From assembly GCF_016765655.2 (NCBI RefSeq), contig NZ_CP086106.1, forward strand, positions 1,610,501 through 1,674,500: a stretch of 64,000 bases of DNA, in the 5' to 3' direction. Origin of the DNA: Skermanella mucosa (GTDB lineage Bacteria; Pseudomonadota; Alphaproteobacteria; Azospirillales; Azospirillaceae). The notes under the pieces were generated by a model. That model ran no database searches and was not told the origin of the DNA. It saw only the letters and a list, made by a program, of their open reading frames with translations. Positions 1-8,222 of this stretch are shown piece after piece (position 1 is the stretch's first letter; each line of letters begins with the position of its first letter). The translations under genes were made by a program, and so were the position numbers.

Positions 1-1
1 G

Positions 2-337
2 CTGGTCCGCGTGGTCAAGGGGGCGATCCTGGACGTCGCGGTCGACCTGCGGCGCGGATCCCCGACGTTCGGCCGGCACGTCAAGGCCCGCCTCGACGCG
101 GAGTCCGGCCGCCAGATCCTGGTTCCCGCGGGCTTCGCCCACGGTTTCGTGACGTTGGAGCCGGATACGGAGGTCATCTACAAGGTGACCAACTATTACG
201 CTCCCAGCCACGACCGGGGCCTTCTGTGGAACGACCCTGACCTGGGGATCGAGTGGCCGGTGGCCGGCGACCAGGCCGTGCTGTCCGACAAGGACAAGGT
301 GCAGCCGCGCCTGCGCGACCTGAAGGATGCCTTCTGA
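2..337 (+). CDS. rfbC: dTDP-4-dehydrorhamnose 3,5-epimerase (5' truncated by window edge)
   Basis: C-terminal 111 residues of an RmlC-family cupin epimerase, which epimerises C3 and C5 of dTDP-4-keto-6-deoxyglucose in dTDP-L-rhamnose synthesis. The frame is open from base 2, and the first residues ([19 protein letters not shown]) match the middle of the family, so the true start lies upstream of the window. Other family marks are the [12 protein letters not shown] strand, the [18 protein letters not shown] segment that carries the active-site tyrosine region, and the [11 protein letters not shown] turn. It precedes an SDR epimerase and rfbA on the same strand, consistent with a sugar-nucleotide cluster. 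rfbB and rfbD are not seen in the window. Confidence 0.93.
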   Translation: MVRVVKGAILDVAVDLRRGSPTFGRHVKARLDAESGRQILVPAGFAHGFVTLEPDTEVIYKVTNYYAPSHDRGLLWNDPDLGIEWPVAGDQAVLSDKDKVQPRLRDLKDAF

Positions 338-676
338 GGCCTGAAGGGTACCTTCTCAGGAGAGTATCGCGACGGTCTGGAGAGTGTGAAAGGGGGACCC
401 TGATAAGAGCACCCCGATTTCCTCTCCAGACATCGCGGAACGAATGCTAGGCATCTCCGTTCGATTAATCGAGTAACTACCGAAGCGATAGCTGTGGACA
501 GAGCGGCAGTCGCTTAAAATGGTCACAGACAAGGGGCGAAGAACCCGAGCCCTTGTTTCTAGACCTGAAACGTCTCTAGACCCGAAACAATTACGGTCAA
601 CGCAGCGGGGCAGCATATTCGCGGAGATCGCGAGCCCCGTGCTTTGCACCATTATGCACCAGCCGAGGAATATACA
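338..676 (+). other. Intergenic stretch between rfbC and the epimerase
   Basis: About 340 bases with no convincing gene, more AT-rich than the flanking genes. It holds the tandem 17-bp palindromes listed separately (555-588), about 90-120 bases before the epimerase start, so it probably carries the promoter and operator of the downstream genes. No rho-independent terminator with a T-run is obvious after rfbC. Confidence 0.5.
555..588. promoter_or_regulatory. Tandem 17-bp imperfect palindromes, candidate operator
   Basis: Two adjacent 17-base units, gtttctagacctgaaac (555-571) and gtctctagacccgaaac (572-588), agree at 15 of 17 positions. Each has inverted ends (GTTTC...GAAAC, perfect in the first unit). 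Two head-to-tail dyads about 100 bases upstream of a start codon is the usual layout of a cooperative repressor or activator site. The cognate regulator is unknown. Confidence 0.4.
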
Positions 677-1744
677 ATGCAGCGTGTGATGGTCACCGGC
701 GCCGGCGGTTATATCGGCACAACCCTCGTTCCGATGCTGCTCGACCAGGGCTATGCCGTGCGCGCGGTTGACCGGTTCTTCTTCGGTCATGAACTGCTGA
801 AGTCCCACCCTGACCTGGAGATGGTCCGCGAGGACGTCCGCCGCCTCTCCGTGTCGGATTTCGCCGGAGTCGATGCGGTCATCGACCTCGCCGCCATTTC
901 CAACGATCCCAGCGGCGAGCTGTTCCAGGACGTGACCTGGGCGGTCAACCACCGCGCCCGGGTCCGGTGCGCCGAGCTGGCCAAGCAGGCCGGCGTGAAG
1001 CGTTATGTCCTGCCGTCGTCCTGCAGCATCTACGGCTTCCAGCCCGACGGCGTCGTTGCCAACGAGGAAACGGCAACCAACCCGCTCACCACCTATGCGA
1101 AGGCCAACGAGCAGGCCGAGCATGGCGTGCTGCCGCTGGCCGACGACAACTTCACCGTCGTGGTCCTGCGCCAGGCGACCGTCTACGGCTACAGCCCGCG
1201 CATGCGGCTGGATCTGGCCGTCAACGGCATGACCTTCGGAGCCTGGAAGACCAGCAAGCTGCCGCTGATGCGCGACGGCTCCCAGTGGCGCCCGATGGTC
1301 CATGTCCGCGACACCGCGTCGGCCCAGATGTTCATGCTGACCGCGCCCGCGGAAAAGGTGAACGGCCGGATCTTCAACGTCGGTTCCGAAGCCAACAACT
1401 ACCAGATCGGCAAGCTGGCGCAGATCGTCGTCGATACCCTGCCGAACAAGGTCGAGATCGAGTGGTACGGCGATGCCGACACCCGCTCGTACCGCGTGTC
1501 GTTCGACCGCATCGAGTCGCTCGGCTGGAAGGCCCAGCGGGTCGCCGAGGACGGCATCCGGGAGATCGCGGCGAAGCTGGAGTCGGGAGAGCTGGACCGC
1601 ACGACCGAGACGATCACGCTGGACTGGTACAAGAACCTCGTGAAGTGGCACGAAATCATCCGGAAGGTCGAGCTGTACGGCGGCATCTTCGATATCCCGG
1701 AAGCCGAGGCCGAAAGCCTGCGCCGTTCGGAGGCGGCTGAATGA
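677..1744 (+). CDS. NAD-dependent epimerase/dehydratase (extended SDR), sugar-nucleotide type
   Basis: 355-residue extended short-chain dehydrogenase, probably acting on an NDP-sugar. The N-terminal Rossmann motif TGAGGYIG lies at residues 7-14, an SSCSIYG active-site strand near 114-120, and TTYAKAN at 138-144. The usual YxxxK is here Y140-A-K-A-N144, so the canonical lysine position holds Asn; a lysine sits at 142 instead. Start chosen at the ATG at 677 because a GAGGA box lies 7 bases upstream and the Rossmann strand follows at once; an in-frame ATG 33 bases earlier lacks this. The stop overlaps the rfbA start (ATGA), indicating translational coupling. The substrate is not identifiable from sequence alone. 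Confidence 0.85.
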   Translation: MQRVMVTGAGGYIGTTLVPMLLDQGYAVRAVDRFFFGHELLKSHPDLEMVREDVRRLSVSDFAGVDAVIDLAAISNDPSGELFQDVTWAVNHRARVRCAELAKQAGVKRYVLPSSCSIYGFQPDGVVANEETATNPLTTYAKANEQAEHGVLPLADDNFTVVVLRQATVYGYSPRMRLDLAVNGMTFGAWKTSKLPLMRDGSQWRPMVHVRDTASAQMFMLTAPAEKVNGRIFNVGSEANNYQIGKLAQIVVDTLPNKVEIEWYGDADTRSYRVSFDRIESLGWKAQRVAEDGIREIAAKLESGELDRTTETITLDWYKNLVKWHEIIRKVELYGGIFDIPEAEAESLRRSEAAE

Positions 1745-2655
1745 AAGGGATCATCCTGGCCGGCGGGTCAGGGACGCGGCTTGCTCCCATCACCAGCGTG
1801 GTGAGCAAGCAGCTTCTCCCCGTCTACGACAAGCCGATGATCTACTACCCGCTCAGCACCCTGATGCTGGCGGGAATCCGGGACGTGCTGATCATCACCA
1901 CGCCTCAGGACCGCGACCTCTTCGCCCGCCTGCTGGGTGACGGCTCCCGCTGGGGCATGAATCTCAGCTACGCCGTCCAGCCCAGCCCGGACGGCCTGGC
2001 CCAGGCGTTCCTGATCGGCAAGGACTTCATCGGCAACGACCCGGTCTCCCTGATCCTTGGCGACAACATCTTCTTCGGCTACGGCATCACCGACCGCCTC
2101 CAGCGCGCGGCCAAGCTTACCGACGGCAGCGTGGTGTTCGCCTACCAGGTCAGCGATCCGGAACGGTACGGCGTGGTCGCCTTCGACCACGCGGGCCGGG
2201 TGACCGACATCGAGGAGAAGCCGGCCAAGCCGAAGTCCAACTTCGCGGTCACCGGCCTGTACTTCTACGACAGCGACGTCGTCGGCATCGCCAAGGACCT
2301 GAAGCCCAGCGCCCGCGGCGAGCTGGAGATCACCGACCTCAACCGCGTCTACCTGGACCGCGGCAAGCTCTCGGTCGAACTGCTCGGCCGGGGAACCGCC
2401 TGGATCGACACCGGGACCCATGACAGCCTCCTGAACGCCGGCAACTTCATCGAAGTGATCGAGGCCCGGCAGGGCCTCAAGGTTGCCTGCCCCGAGGAGA
2501 TCGCCTGGCGCATGGGGTACATCACCGACAGCCAGCTTGCGGAACTGTCCGCATCGCTGATGAAGTCGGGCTATGGAAAATATCTGCTTCGGCTGCTCGA
2601 GCAGGATTTCTCCGGCTGGCAGCCGGAGTTCAAGTCGGACAGCGAACACATCTGA
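1741..2655 (+). CDS. rfbA: Glucose-1-phosphate thymidylyltransferase
   Basis: 304 residues, the usual RmlA length. It transfers dTMP from dTTP to glucose-1-phosphate, the entry step to dTDP-sugars. The N-terminal nucleotidyltransferase signature [11 protein letters not shown] followed by [18 protein letters not shown] is clear, as are LGDNIFFG (metal/nucleotide site), [20 protein letters not shown], and [16 protein letters not shown] near the C terminus. Translationally coupled to the upstream epimerase by a 4-base ATGA overlap. With the rfbC fragment upstream it indicates deoxysugar supply for O-antigen or exopolysaccharide. Confidence 0.97.
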   Translation: MKGIILAGGSGTRLAPITSVVSKQLLPVYDKPMIYYPLSTLMLAGIRDVLIITTPQDRDLFARLLGDGSRWGMNLSYAVQPSPDGLAQAFLIGKDFIGNDPVSLILGDNIFFGYGITDRLQRAAKLTDGSVVFAYQVSDPERYGVVAFDHAGRVTDIEEKPAKPKSNFAVTGLYFYDSDVVGIAKDLKPSARGELEITDLNRVYLDRGKLSVELLGRGTAWIDTGTHDSLLNAGNFIEVIEARQGLKVACPEEIAWRMGYITDSQLAELSASLMKSGYGKYLLRLLEQDFSGWQPEFKSDSEHI

Positions 2656-2702
2656 TTATCCGGGCGCCGTCGCCTGACGGCCGCCCCCCAAGGGAGATTA
2701 TC

Positions 2703-3899
2703 ATGCAGCACAGTCCGGAGATCCGGATCGGTGTCGTCGGCACCGGCTTCATTTCCTCGCATTTCATCATGGCGCTGGACCGGCAGAAGGGCTTCACGGC
2801 CTCCCGGGTCCTGACCCGCCGCCCGGTCGAGGGCTGCACGGGCTTTCCCCGGCCCGAGCTGCTGACCAATTCCCTGGCGGACCTGATCGAGAATTCCGAC
2901 GTCGTGCTGGAATGCACCGGCGACGCGATCCACGCGACGGACGTCGTGGCCGCGGCGCTCAGCGCCAACCTGCCCGTGGTCACGATGAATTCGGAGTTCC
3001 ATATCACCGCCGGATCCTATTTCGTCGGCAAGGGCTTGGTGACCGAGGCCGAGGGCGACCAGCCGGGCGACCAGGCGGCACTCCGCGAGGACGCGCTGGA
3101 GATGGGTTTCGAGCCGCTGGTGTACGGCAACATCAAGGGCTTCCTGAACCATGATCCGACCCTGGAGGACATGACCTACTGGGGTAACCGGAGCGGCATC
3201 AGCCTGCCGATGGTGACCTCGTTCACCGACGGCACCAAGGTTCAGATCGAGCAGGCCTTCGTCGCCAACGGCCTGGGCGCCGAAATCGCGAAGCCGGGCA
3301 TGCTGGGCGTTCCCGAGGACGACCTGAAGGCGGGCGGCACCCAGCTTGCCGAAGCCGCCGACAGGCTCGGCAAGCCGATCAGCGACTATGTCCTGTCGCT
3401 CAAGCTGCCACACGGCGTCTTCATCGTCGGCAAGCACGATCCCCGCCAGAAGGGCGCGCTGCGTTACCTGAAACTGGGCGACGGCCCATACTATGTCATC
3501 CTGAAGCACAATATCTTCGTGCACCTGGAGATCCTGAAGACGATCAAGCGGGTCGTCAACGAGCGGCGCATCCTCCTGGACAACTCGGCCGCGCCGGTCG
3601 CCAGCGTCTGCACCGTGGTCAAGCGCGACCTTAAGCCGGGCGACCGGATCGCGTCGGGCATCGGCAGCTTCGACGTGCGCGGCGAAGCGGTGCGCATCGC
3701 CGACACCGTGGGCCACGTTCCGATCGGCCTGCTTGCCGATGCGGTGATCACCCGTCCCCTGAAGCGCGGCGACATCATCCGCATGGAAGACGTCGAGCTT
3801 CCGGACAGCCTGGCCCTCCGGGCCTGGAAGGAAATCGAGCGCTCGGCGCTGAACGCGAGCCAGGTTCGGACGGAGACGCGGACGGCGATCGCGTCCTGA
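2703..3899 (+). CDS. NAD(P)-dependent oxidoreductase with C-terminal SAF domain
   Basis: 398 residues. An N-terminal Rossmann fold (IGVVGTGFISSHF at about 8-20) resembles homoserine-dehydrogenase/DapB-like oxidoreductases. A C-terminal SAF (antifreeze/flagellar FlgA-like) segment spans about 300-380, with VKRDLKPGDRIASGIGSFDVR and RPLKRGDIIRMEDVELP. This fusion is known from uncharacterised oxidoreductases in polysaccharide clusters; SAF domains also occur in sialic acid synthases and altronate dehydratases. A GGGAG ribosome site lies just upstream of the ATG, 47 bases after rfbA, so it is probably co-transcribed. The substrate is unknown, though a sugar or sugar acid is plausible from context. 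Confidence 0.8.
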   Translation: MQHSPEIRIGVVGTGFISSHFIMALDRQKGFTASRVLTRRPVEGCTGFPRPELLTNSLADLIENSDVVLECTGDAIHATDVVAAALSANLPVVTMNSEFHITAGSYFVGKGLVTEAEGDQPGDQAALREDALEMGFEPLVYGNIKGFLNHDPTLEDMTYWGNRSGISLPMVTSFTDGTKVQIEQAFVANGLGAEIAKPGMLGVPEDDLKAGGTQLAEAADRLGKPISDYVLSLKLPHGVFIVGKHDPRQKGALRYLKLGDGPYYVILKHNIFVHLEILKTIKRVVNERRILLDNSAAPVASVCTVVKRDLKPGDRIASGIGSFDVRGEAVRIADTVGHVPIGLLADAVITRPLKRGDIIRMEDVELPDSLALRAWKEIERSALNASQVRTETRTAIAS

Positions 3900-3910
3900 C
3901 CGAGGGGGGA

Positions 3911-3946
3911 TCCCTCCGAGGTATATACCAACGCACCCCGGAGGGA
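3911..3946 (+). other. Nested inverted repeat between oxidoreductase and AAA ATPase genes
   Basis: Outer arms tccctccg (3911-3918) and cggaggga (3939-3946) are perfectly complementary and enclose a second perfect 10-base palindrome, ggtatatacc (3920-3929). No T-run follows, so a simple intrinsic terminator is unlikely. It could be an operator or processing site before the ATPase gene. No other gene is seen in the 135-base gap. Confidence 0.35.
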
Positions 3947-4034
3947 ACCCTGGACCCGGCCCCAGATTGATAGGGGCATGGTTTCCGACTACTGACCGTG
4001 GCATCAACCGTGTGTTCAAAGGTACAACCGACGT

Positions 4035-5630
4035 ATGCGTAACTTTTTCCGGAAACGGCGTAATCCCCAGTTCGGTGAGGCCGGCGCAGGTGAGAATGTC
4101 CGGCCGGATCTGGACCCGCGCGTGACACCGTTCGGGCCGCGGCTGGTGTCCGACCTGGGCGGTTCCGACCTGGGCGACTCCGACCTTGACGATGATTCCG
4201 ACCGGGGAGAGGGGGAGGACGCGGATCTTGCGCTTTCCCGCCAGGGCGGGCTCGGGCACGCCGGCAATGCGGCCGAAGACCGCGGCCTGATGATGCGGTC
4301 CGCATCCGGCCTGCTGCATGCCCGGAAGGGAGACGACCATCCGGCACCGCGGCCTCGGGGTGACGACGAGGATTTGGAACTGCCGCGCTTCTCGCTGCCG
4401 GTCGCCGGAACCTTGCGGTCGCGGGCGAGCGGGCATCTCCCGGGCCTGACTCCGGAGCTGAACAAGGCGCTGCGCGAGGCTTTCACCCCGACGCGACCGA
4501 AGCAGGAAGTCAATTCCCTGTTCGTCGGCAGGCTGAACACCCTGCGCCGCATCATCGCGGCGATCGAGGAGGAGCGGGCGCACGTAGTCCTGTTCGGCGA
4601 CCGCGGCCGGGGCAAGACCTCGCTCGCCAACGCCATCCAGCAGATCGCCCAGCAAGCGGGATATTTCACGCTGAAGTTGACCTGCAGCGCGGAGCTGAGT
4701 TTCGAGGACATTTTCCGGAACTTCCTGAGGAGGATTCCCGGTACCTTCTACCGGTCCGAGGTGGACAACCCGTTCGCCGCCCGGCGCACCATGTCGAGCT
4801 TCGACGAGCTGCTGCCGTCCGGCCAGTTCAGCGTGACCGAGCTGAACGACGTCCTGGCCGAAATCCAGGGCGCCCATGTCTTGCTGGTCCTGGACGAGTA
4901 CGACCGCGTGACCAGCGAGGATCTGCGGAACAAGTTGGCGGAGTTGATCAAGAACCTGACCGACAGCTCGATCCCGGTGACGCTGTTCGTCGTCGGCGTG
5001 GCCGAGAGCCTGGACCAGCTGCTGGGCAAGCATCCGTCGATCCAGCGTTCCCTCGTCGCCGTGCACCTGCCCCTGATGAGCGACAAGGAGATCGACCGCA
5101 TCATCGTGGCCGGCTCCGAGGCCGCGGGCGTGGGATTCAGCGAGGAGGTCCGCGACCGGATCGTGATGCTCGCCAAGGGACTGCCCTATTATGCGCAGCT
5201 CCTGGCGCTCCACGCCGCGCGGAGCGCGGTCAGCCGCGGCGCCACGCAGGTGAACGGCGCGGATCTTGCCTATGCCGTGGCGCGCTGCGTGCAAGAGGCC
5301 GAGCGGGGTATCGTGGAGGCGTACAACAAGGCTCTCGGCCCTGACCGCAAGGCGTCCTTCTCCGACGTCCTGTACGTCGCGGCGCAGTGCCGGTCCGACG
5401 AGTACGGCAGCTTCCATCCCGGAGACATGGCGCAGGTTCCGATCCGCGAATCGGGCGAACCCTTGCCGTTGCTGTCCCTGCAGTATCCCCTGAGCCGGCT
5501 GAGTGATGACGAGCGGGGAGGCGTCCTCCAGCGGATCGTCGAGCCCGGTGGCTTCCGCTATCGTTTCCGCAATCAGATGATGCGCCAATACGTGCTGATG
5601 CGCCAAGCCAAGGAGCGCGGCCTGGTCTGA
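4035..5630 (+). CDS. AAA-family ATPase (Orc1/Cdc6-like) with long acidic N-terminal tail
   Basis: 531 residues. Positions 1-130 are low-complexity, rich in Asp/Gly/Arg and probably disordered. The P-loop module follows: VGRLNTLRRI (164-173), Walker A GDRGRGKTS (188-196), Walker B LLVLDEYDRV (283-292) and a sensor strand near TLFVVGVAES. A helical lid and a C-terminal region ending in a winged-helix-like FRYRFRNQMMRQYVLMR follow. It matches the general architecture of stand-alone Orc1-like ATPases found beside polysaccharide genes; no specific function can be assigned. It follows the oxidoreductase by 135 bases on the same strand. Confidence 0.75.
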   Translation: MRNFFRKRRNPQFGEAGAGENVRPDLDPRVTPFGPRLVSDLGGSDLGDSDLDDDSDRGEGEDADLALSRQGGLGHAGNAAEDRGLMMRSASGLLHARKGDDHPAPRPRGDDEDLELPRFSLPVAGTLRSRASGHLPGLTPELNKALREAFTPTRPKQEVNSLFVGRLNTLRRIIAAIEEERAHVVLFGDRGRGKTSLANAIQQIAQQAGYFTLKLTCSAELSFEDIFRNFLRRIPGTFYRSEVDNPFAARRTMSSFDELLPSGQFSVTELNDVLAEIQGAHVLLVLDEYDRVTSEDLRNKLAELIKNLTDSSIPVTLFVVGVAESLDQLLGKHPSIQRSLVAVHLPLMSDKEIDRIIVAGSEAAGVGFSEEVRDRIVMLAKGLPYYAQLLALHAARSAVSRGATQVNGADLAYAVARCVQEAERGIVEAYNKALGPDRKASFSDVLYVAAQCRSDEYGSFHPGDMAQVPIRESGEPLPLLSLQYPLSRLSDDERGGVLQRIVEPGGFRYRFRNQMMRQYVLMRQAKERGLV

Positions 5631-5648
5631 TCGGCCGAAACCGGTGTT

Positions 5649-5697
5649 CCGTACGGTATCGGTGCCGGCCGCCGGGGGCGGCGCCGATATCGTACGG
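5649..5697 (+). terminator. Stem-loop after the AAA ATPase gene
   Basis: Arms ccgtacggtatcggtgcc (5649-5666) and ggcgccgatatcgtacgg (5680-5697) pair over 18 bases with two G-U wobbles in RNA, around a GC-rich loop. It begins 18 bases after the stop codon and lies before a convergent gene. The T-run is weak (gagtttc), so it may be a rho-assisted or bidirectional end point. Confidence 0.5.
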
Positions 5698-5753
5698 GGA
5701 GTTTCAGGAGCGACTCGACCCGGCCTCCCGGGCGAAGGACCTTGTCTGGTCGG

Positions 5754-5930
5754 TCAGTGGGTCTTGAAGTAGATGTAGGTCGCGATCACTGCGGCCAACG
5801 ACGCGAACAGGGTGGCCAGGATCAGGCAGCTCATCAGGAACTGCCTGATTTCACCTTGCTTCCACGCGCTCCGCGCGAGCAGCGCCAGATAGGCCGCTAC
5901 GAACAATCCGATTCCCTGCAGGGGCGTCAT
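5754..5930 (-). CDS. Small two-helix membrane protein, unknown function
   Basis: 58 residues from the ATG at 5930, which has an AAGGAAG ribosome site about 9 bases upstream. The frame is open further upstream, but that part (to 6098) looks non-coding. Two hydrophobic segments are visible: GIGLFVAAYLALLA near the N terminus and FLMSCLILATLFASLAAVIA near the C terminus, separated by a charged KQGEIR turn. No family is recognised. It converges with the AAA ATPase gene. The coding call rests on the ribosome site and the coherent hydrophobic pattern. Confidence 0.55.
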   Translation of the reverse strand: MTPLQGIGLFVAAYLALLARSAWKQGEIRQFLMSCLILATLFASLAAVIATYIYFKTH

Positions 5931-6684
5931 CCCGGCTGGCTTCCTTCCCGCCGGGTTCTCCGATGTCTCGTCACGGGCACAATTCCTTCCGATTTCCGCA
6001 ATGTGGTTCACCCCTTTGGGGGTGTCCATTGGTCGAAAGTGTGCTCGAAAGGCCGCACCTCCCCTGAATGCGGCGATGGGCGGGGTAATTCGCCTCACCC
6101 GAGTCTGGCGTAAATCGTAAATTTATATTAACCATATTTGCGACGGTTTGGCTGGCGGACGGATGCTCTGCGATCATATCCAGTGCTCCTGACGCATGCC
6201 AGGTTCAAGTACGTCGGTGTGTTCTCGGAGACCAGTGAAGACCGGGGCAGATGCATGCGCTGCCAAGTCAACTTTGCTCAGGTGGTGAATGTCGGCTCGA
6301 TACGATATTGACCAGAGCGATTGTGCGGTGCACTATATGCTTAATAGCGCAGTAATCTGAAGTAACACAGTGACTTCGGGTAAGATGCCTCGTCTGCGGA
6401 AACGGAACTGGCTAGTCTTTTTTCGCGACGGTACCTCGAAATTTCGGATAAGAAAGGCTGAGAGAGTTACTCTTAACATTGGGGAGCTTTGGACCTATGT
6501 CTAACGCGTGCTCGGTTTATTCCAATGGAGAGATATCCTGTCAGTCGCCTCTGGGGTAACTTCATCCGAAAGAGAGAAGAAGGTGCGACCTGGAAAGAGA
6601 CTGGACGGCTAGCGACGGCCATCCGATCGATCAACCGGCGCAAGAAACAAGAACTACAAGTACCTTTCAGCGCGGGAGCGGATT
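5931..6684. other. Long intergenic region upstream of the first luxR gene
   Basis: About 750 bases, noticeably AT-richer than the flanks (for example around 6108-6141), with no reading frame of convincing composition. An 81-codon frame at 6489-6734 overlaps the luxR start and looks fortuitous. It most likely carries the promoters of the divergent 58-residue protein and luxR. I see no RNA gene or CRISPR. Confidence 0.4.
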
Positions 6685-7365
6685 ATGCAACGTACCGAAG
6701 CTTTTCTGATCGACTCGAACAAACTTTTCCGTGAAGGGCTGAAACGCCTTCTGGACGACTCACCGTTCCAGATCGTCGCCGAAGCGGGAAACCTTCGCGA
6801 AGGAGTGGCGATCGCCGAGTCCGGACTCCGGCCCCAGCTCGTGCTGCTCGATCTGGTCAACGGCGGTGACGACGAAGCGGAAGCCATGCGCCGGCTGCGG
6901 TCCCTGCTGCCGGATACCCGCATGGTCGTTCTCACGACCGACCTGTGCACCCGCCGTCTGGCCAACGCCCTCGAGGCCGGTGCCGATGGTTACCTGATGA
7001 AGGATCTCTCGGCCGACGCGCTGGCGCAGTCTCTTCGCCTGGTGATGATGGGCGAGAAAGTGTTCCCGACGCACCTCGCGGCCCTGCTGATCAGCGGCCG
7101 GGTGAACGGCAACGGGCTGGAAATGCCGATCTCCCGCAAGGGCCTGTCCCAGCGCGAGGTCCAGATCCTGCGCTGCCTGCTCAACGGCGACAGCAACAAG
7201 ATGATCGCCAATCACCTGAACATCACCGAGGCGACGGTGAAGGTCCATCTGAAGAGCCTGCTGCGCAAGATCAACGCGTCGAACCGCACCCAGGCCGCCA
7301 TCTGGGCCCTGAACAACGGCATCGGCGGGGAACTGACCGGCAGCGCGGCGGCTTCCATCGCCTGA
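6685..7365 (+). CDS. NarL/FixJ-type response regulator with LuxR DNA-binding domain
   Basis: 226 residues. Receiver domain at about 1-120: LFREGLKRLL helix 1, probable phosphoacceptor D56 in LVLLDLVNG, and conserved K106 in GYLMKDLSA. The acidic pocket is reduced, with only D10 (LIDSN) where most receivers have two or three acids. A GerE/LuxR helix-turn-helix spans about 152-210 (LSQREVQILRCLLNGDSNK, then ATVKVHLKSLLRKI). A GGGAGCGG ribosome site precedes the ATG. No cognate kinase is adjacent. It is convergent with a second LuxR-type gene. Target genes are unknown. Confidence 0.88.
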   Translation: MQRTEAFLIDSNKLFREGLKRLLDDSPFQIVAEAGNLREGVAIAESGLRPQLVLLDLVNGGDDEAEAMRRLRSLLPDTRMVVLTTDLCTRRLANALEAGADGYLMKDLSADALAQSLRLVMMGEKVFPTHLAALLISGRVNGNGLEMPISRKGLSQREVQILRCLLNGDSNKMIANHLNITEATVKVHLKSLLRKINASNRTQAAIWALNNGIGGELTGSAAASIA

Positions 7366-7395
7366 GCCTGGATACGGATCATTGTCCATACCGCC

Positions 7396-7436
7396 CCGGG
7401 GATCAGGCGCCCGCCGAATGGGCGCCTGATCCCCGG
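7396..7436. terminator. 17-bp perfect stem-loop after luxR
   Basis: Arms ccggggatcaggcgccc (7396-7412) and gggcgcctgatccccgg (7420-7436) with a 7-base loop, 31 bases after the luxR stop. There is no adjacent T-run, but a second hairpin with T-runs on both strands follows directly. Together they look like a strong bidirectional end point between convergent genes. Confidence 0.6.
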
Positions 7437-7445
7437 CGGGATGAA

Positions 7446-7491
7446 AAAAGAAGGCCGGCCTTCCGCCGAATGCGGATGGCGGCCTTCTTTT
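7446..7491. terminator. Bidirectional rho-independent terminator between convergent luxR genes
   Basis: Arms aaaagaaggccg (7446-7457) and cggccttctttt (7480-7491) are perfectly complementary. T-runs follow on both strands, and an inner mini-stem ccgc/gcgg lies in the loop. Its position between two genes that face each other fits termination of both. Confidence 0.75.
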
Positions 7492-7532
7492 CGTCAGCAG
7501 GGGAGTGGATCCCGTTTCCGGTCCCCCGGGGA

Positions 7533-8222
7533 TCAACCCTCGGAGCTTCTGACCGCGAGGGGCGGCGCTGACTCGGCGTTGCGGGCCTGCTCCAGGGATG
7601 GCTGCTGACGGGCAGCGAATACGCCCGCCTCGGTACGATTGCGGAAATGGAGCTTCGACAGGACGCTCCGCACCATCGACTTGATGACGGCTTCCGACAG
7701 GTCCAACTGGTCCGCGATCGTCCTGTTGTTCAGTCCCTGGCCGAGCAGCAGGAGCGTCTGGAACTCGACCGACGACAGGCGAGGGAGCAATGTCAGCCTG
7801 ATCTCGTCCACGCCCAGGCGCGACAGGAACTGCTTGGGCATCAGGCAATGCCCCTCGAGCCCGAGATCGATCAGTTCGTTGATCCTGCCGACATTGATGT
7901 CCTGGAAAACCCAGGCATCGGCGAAGGCCAGTATATGTGCCGCATCGAGGAGTTCGCGGCTGCTCAGGACGACGACGATGCGGCTCCGGCGGGAGAGCCG
8001 CAGGTACACCATCGGCTCGTTCTCGCGCAATGCCGCGAACTGCTGGACGCCGATCAGGATCGCGTCGGGCGTTATGTTGCTCTGCTGCAGATCGGAAATG
8101 TCGTGGAACACCGAGATCCGGTGTCGACCGGCGCTTTCCAGCGCCGATACGAGCGGCTCGGCGATCGTGTCGTCGTCAACGACGAGGCAGACATGCATGG
8201 GCGTCACTGTGTTCAACTTCAT
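7533..8222 (-). CDS. LuxR-family regulator with degenerate (non-phosphorylatable) receiver
   Basis: 229 residues from the ATG at 8222; a longer start at 8279 and a shorter one at 8198 are possible, and no ribosome site decides. An N-terminal receiver-like fold is recognisable (VCLVVDDD at 11-18). The phosphoacceptor position is replaced (AILIGVQQF, Gly where LDL is expected), and the conserved lysine is Gln (WVFQDIN). The C-terminal LuxR helix-turn-helix is intact (LSSVEFQTLLLLGQGLNNR, then AVIKSMVRSVLSKLHFRNR). Such pseudo-receivers work independently of phosphorylation. It faces a canonical relative across a double terminator. Targets are unknown. Confidence 0.82.
   Translation of the reverse strand: MKLNTVTPMHVCLVVDDDTIAEPLVSALESAGRHRISVFHDISDLQQSNITPDAILIGVQQFAALRENEPMVYLRLSRRSRIVVVLSSRELLDAAHILAFADAWVFQDINVGRINELIDLGLEGHCLMPKQFLSRLGVDEIRLTLLPRLSSVEFQTLLLLGQGLNNRTIADQLDLSEAVIKSMVRSVLSKLHFRNRTEAGVFAARQQPSLEQARNAESAPPLAVRSSEG

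Noticed and set aside
2571-5606. 1011-codon open frame on the minus strand
   Set aside because: Antisense to rfbA, the oxidoreductase and the AAA gene; a GC-driven absence of stops with Gly/Arg/His-rich noise.
6489-6734. 81-codon frame overlapping the first luxR start
   Set aside because: Overlaps a well-supported start by 50 bases, with no family resemblance.
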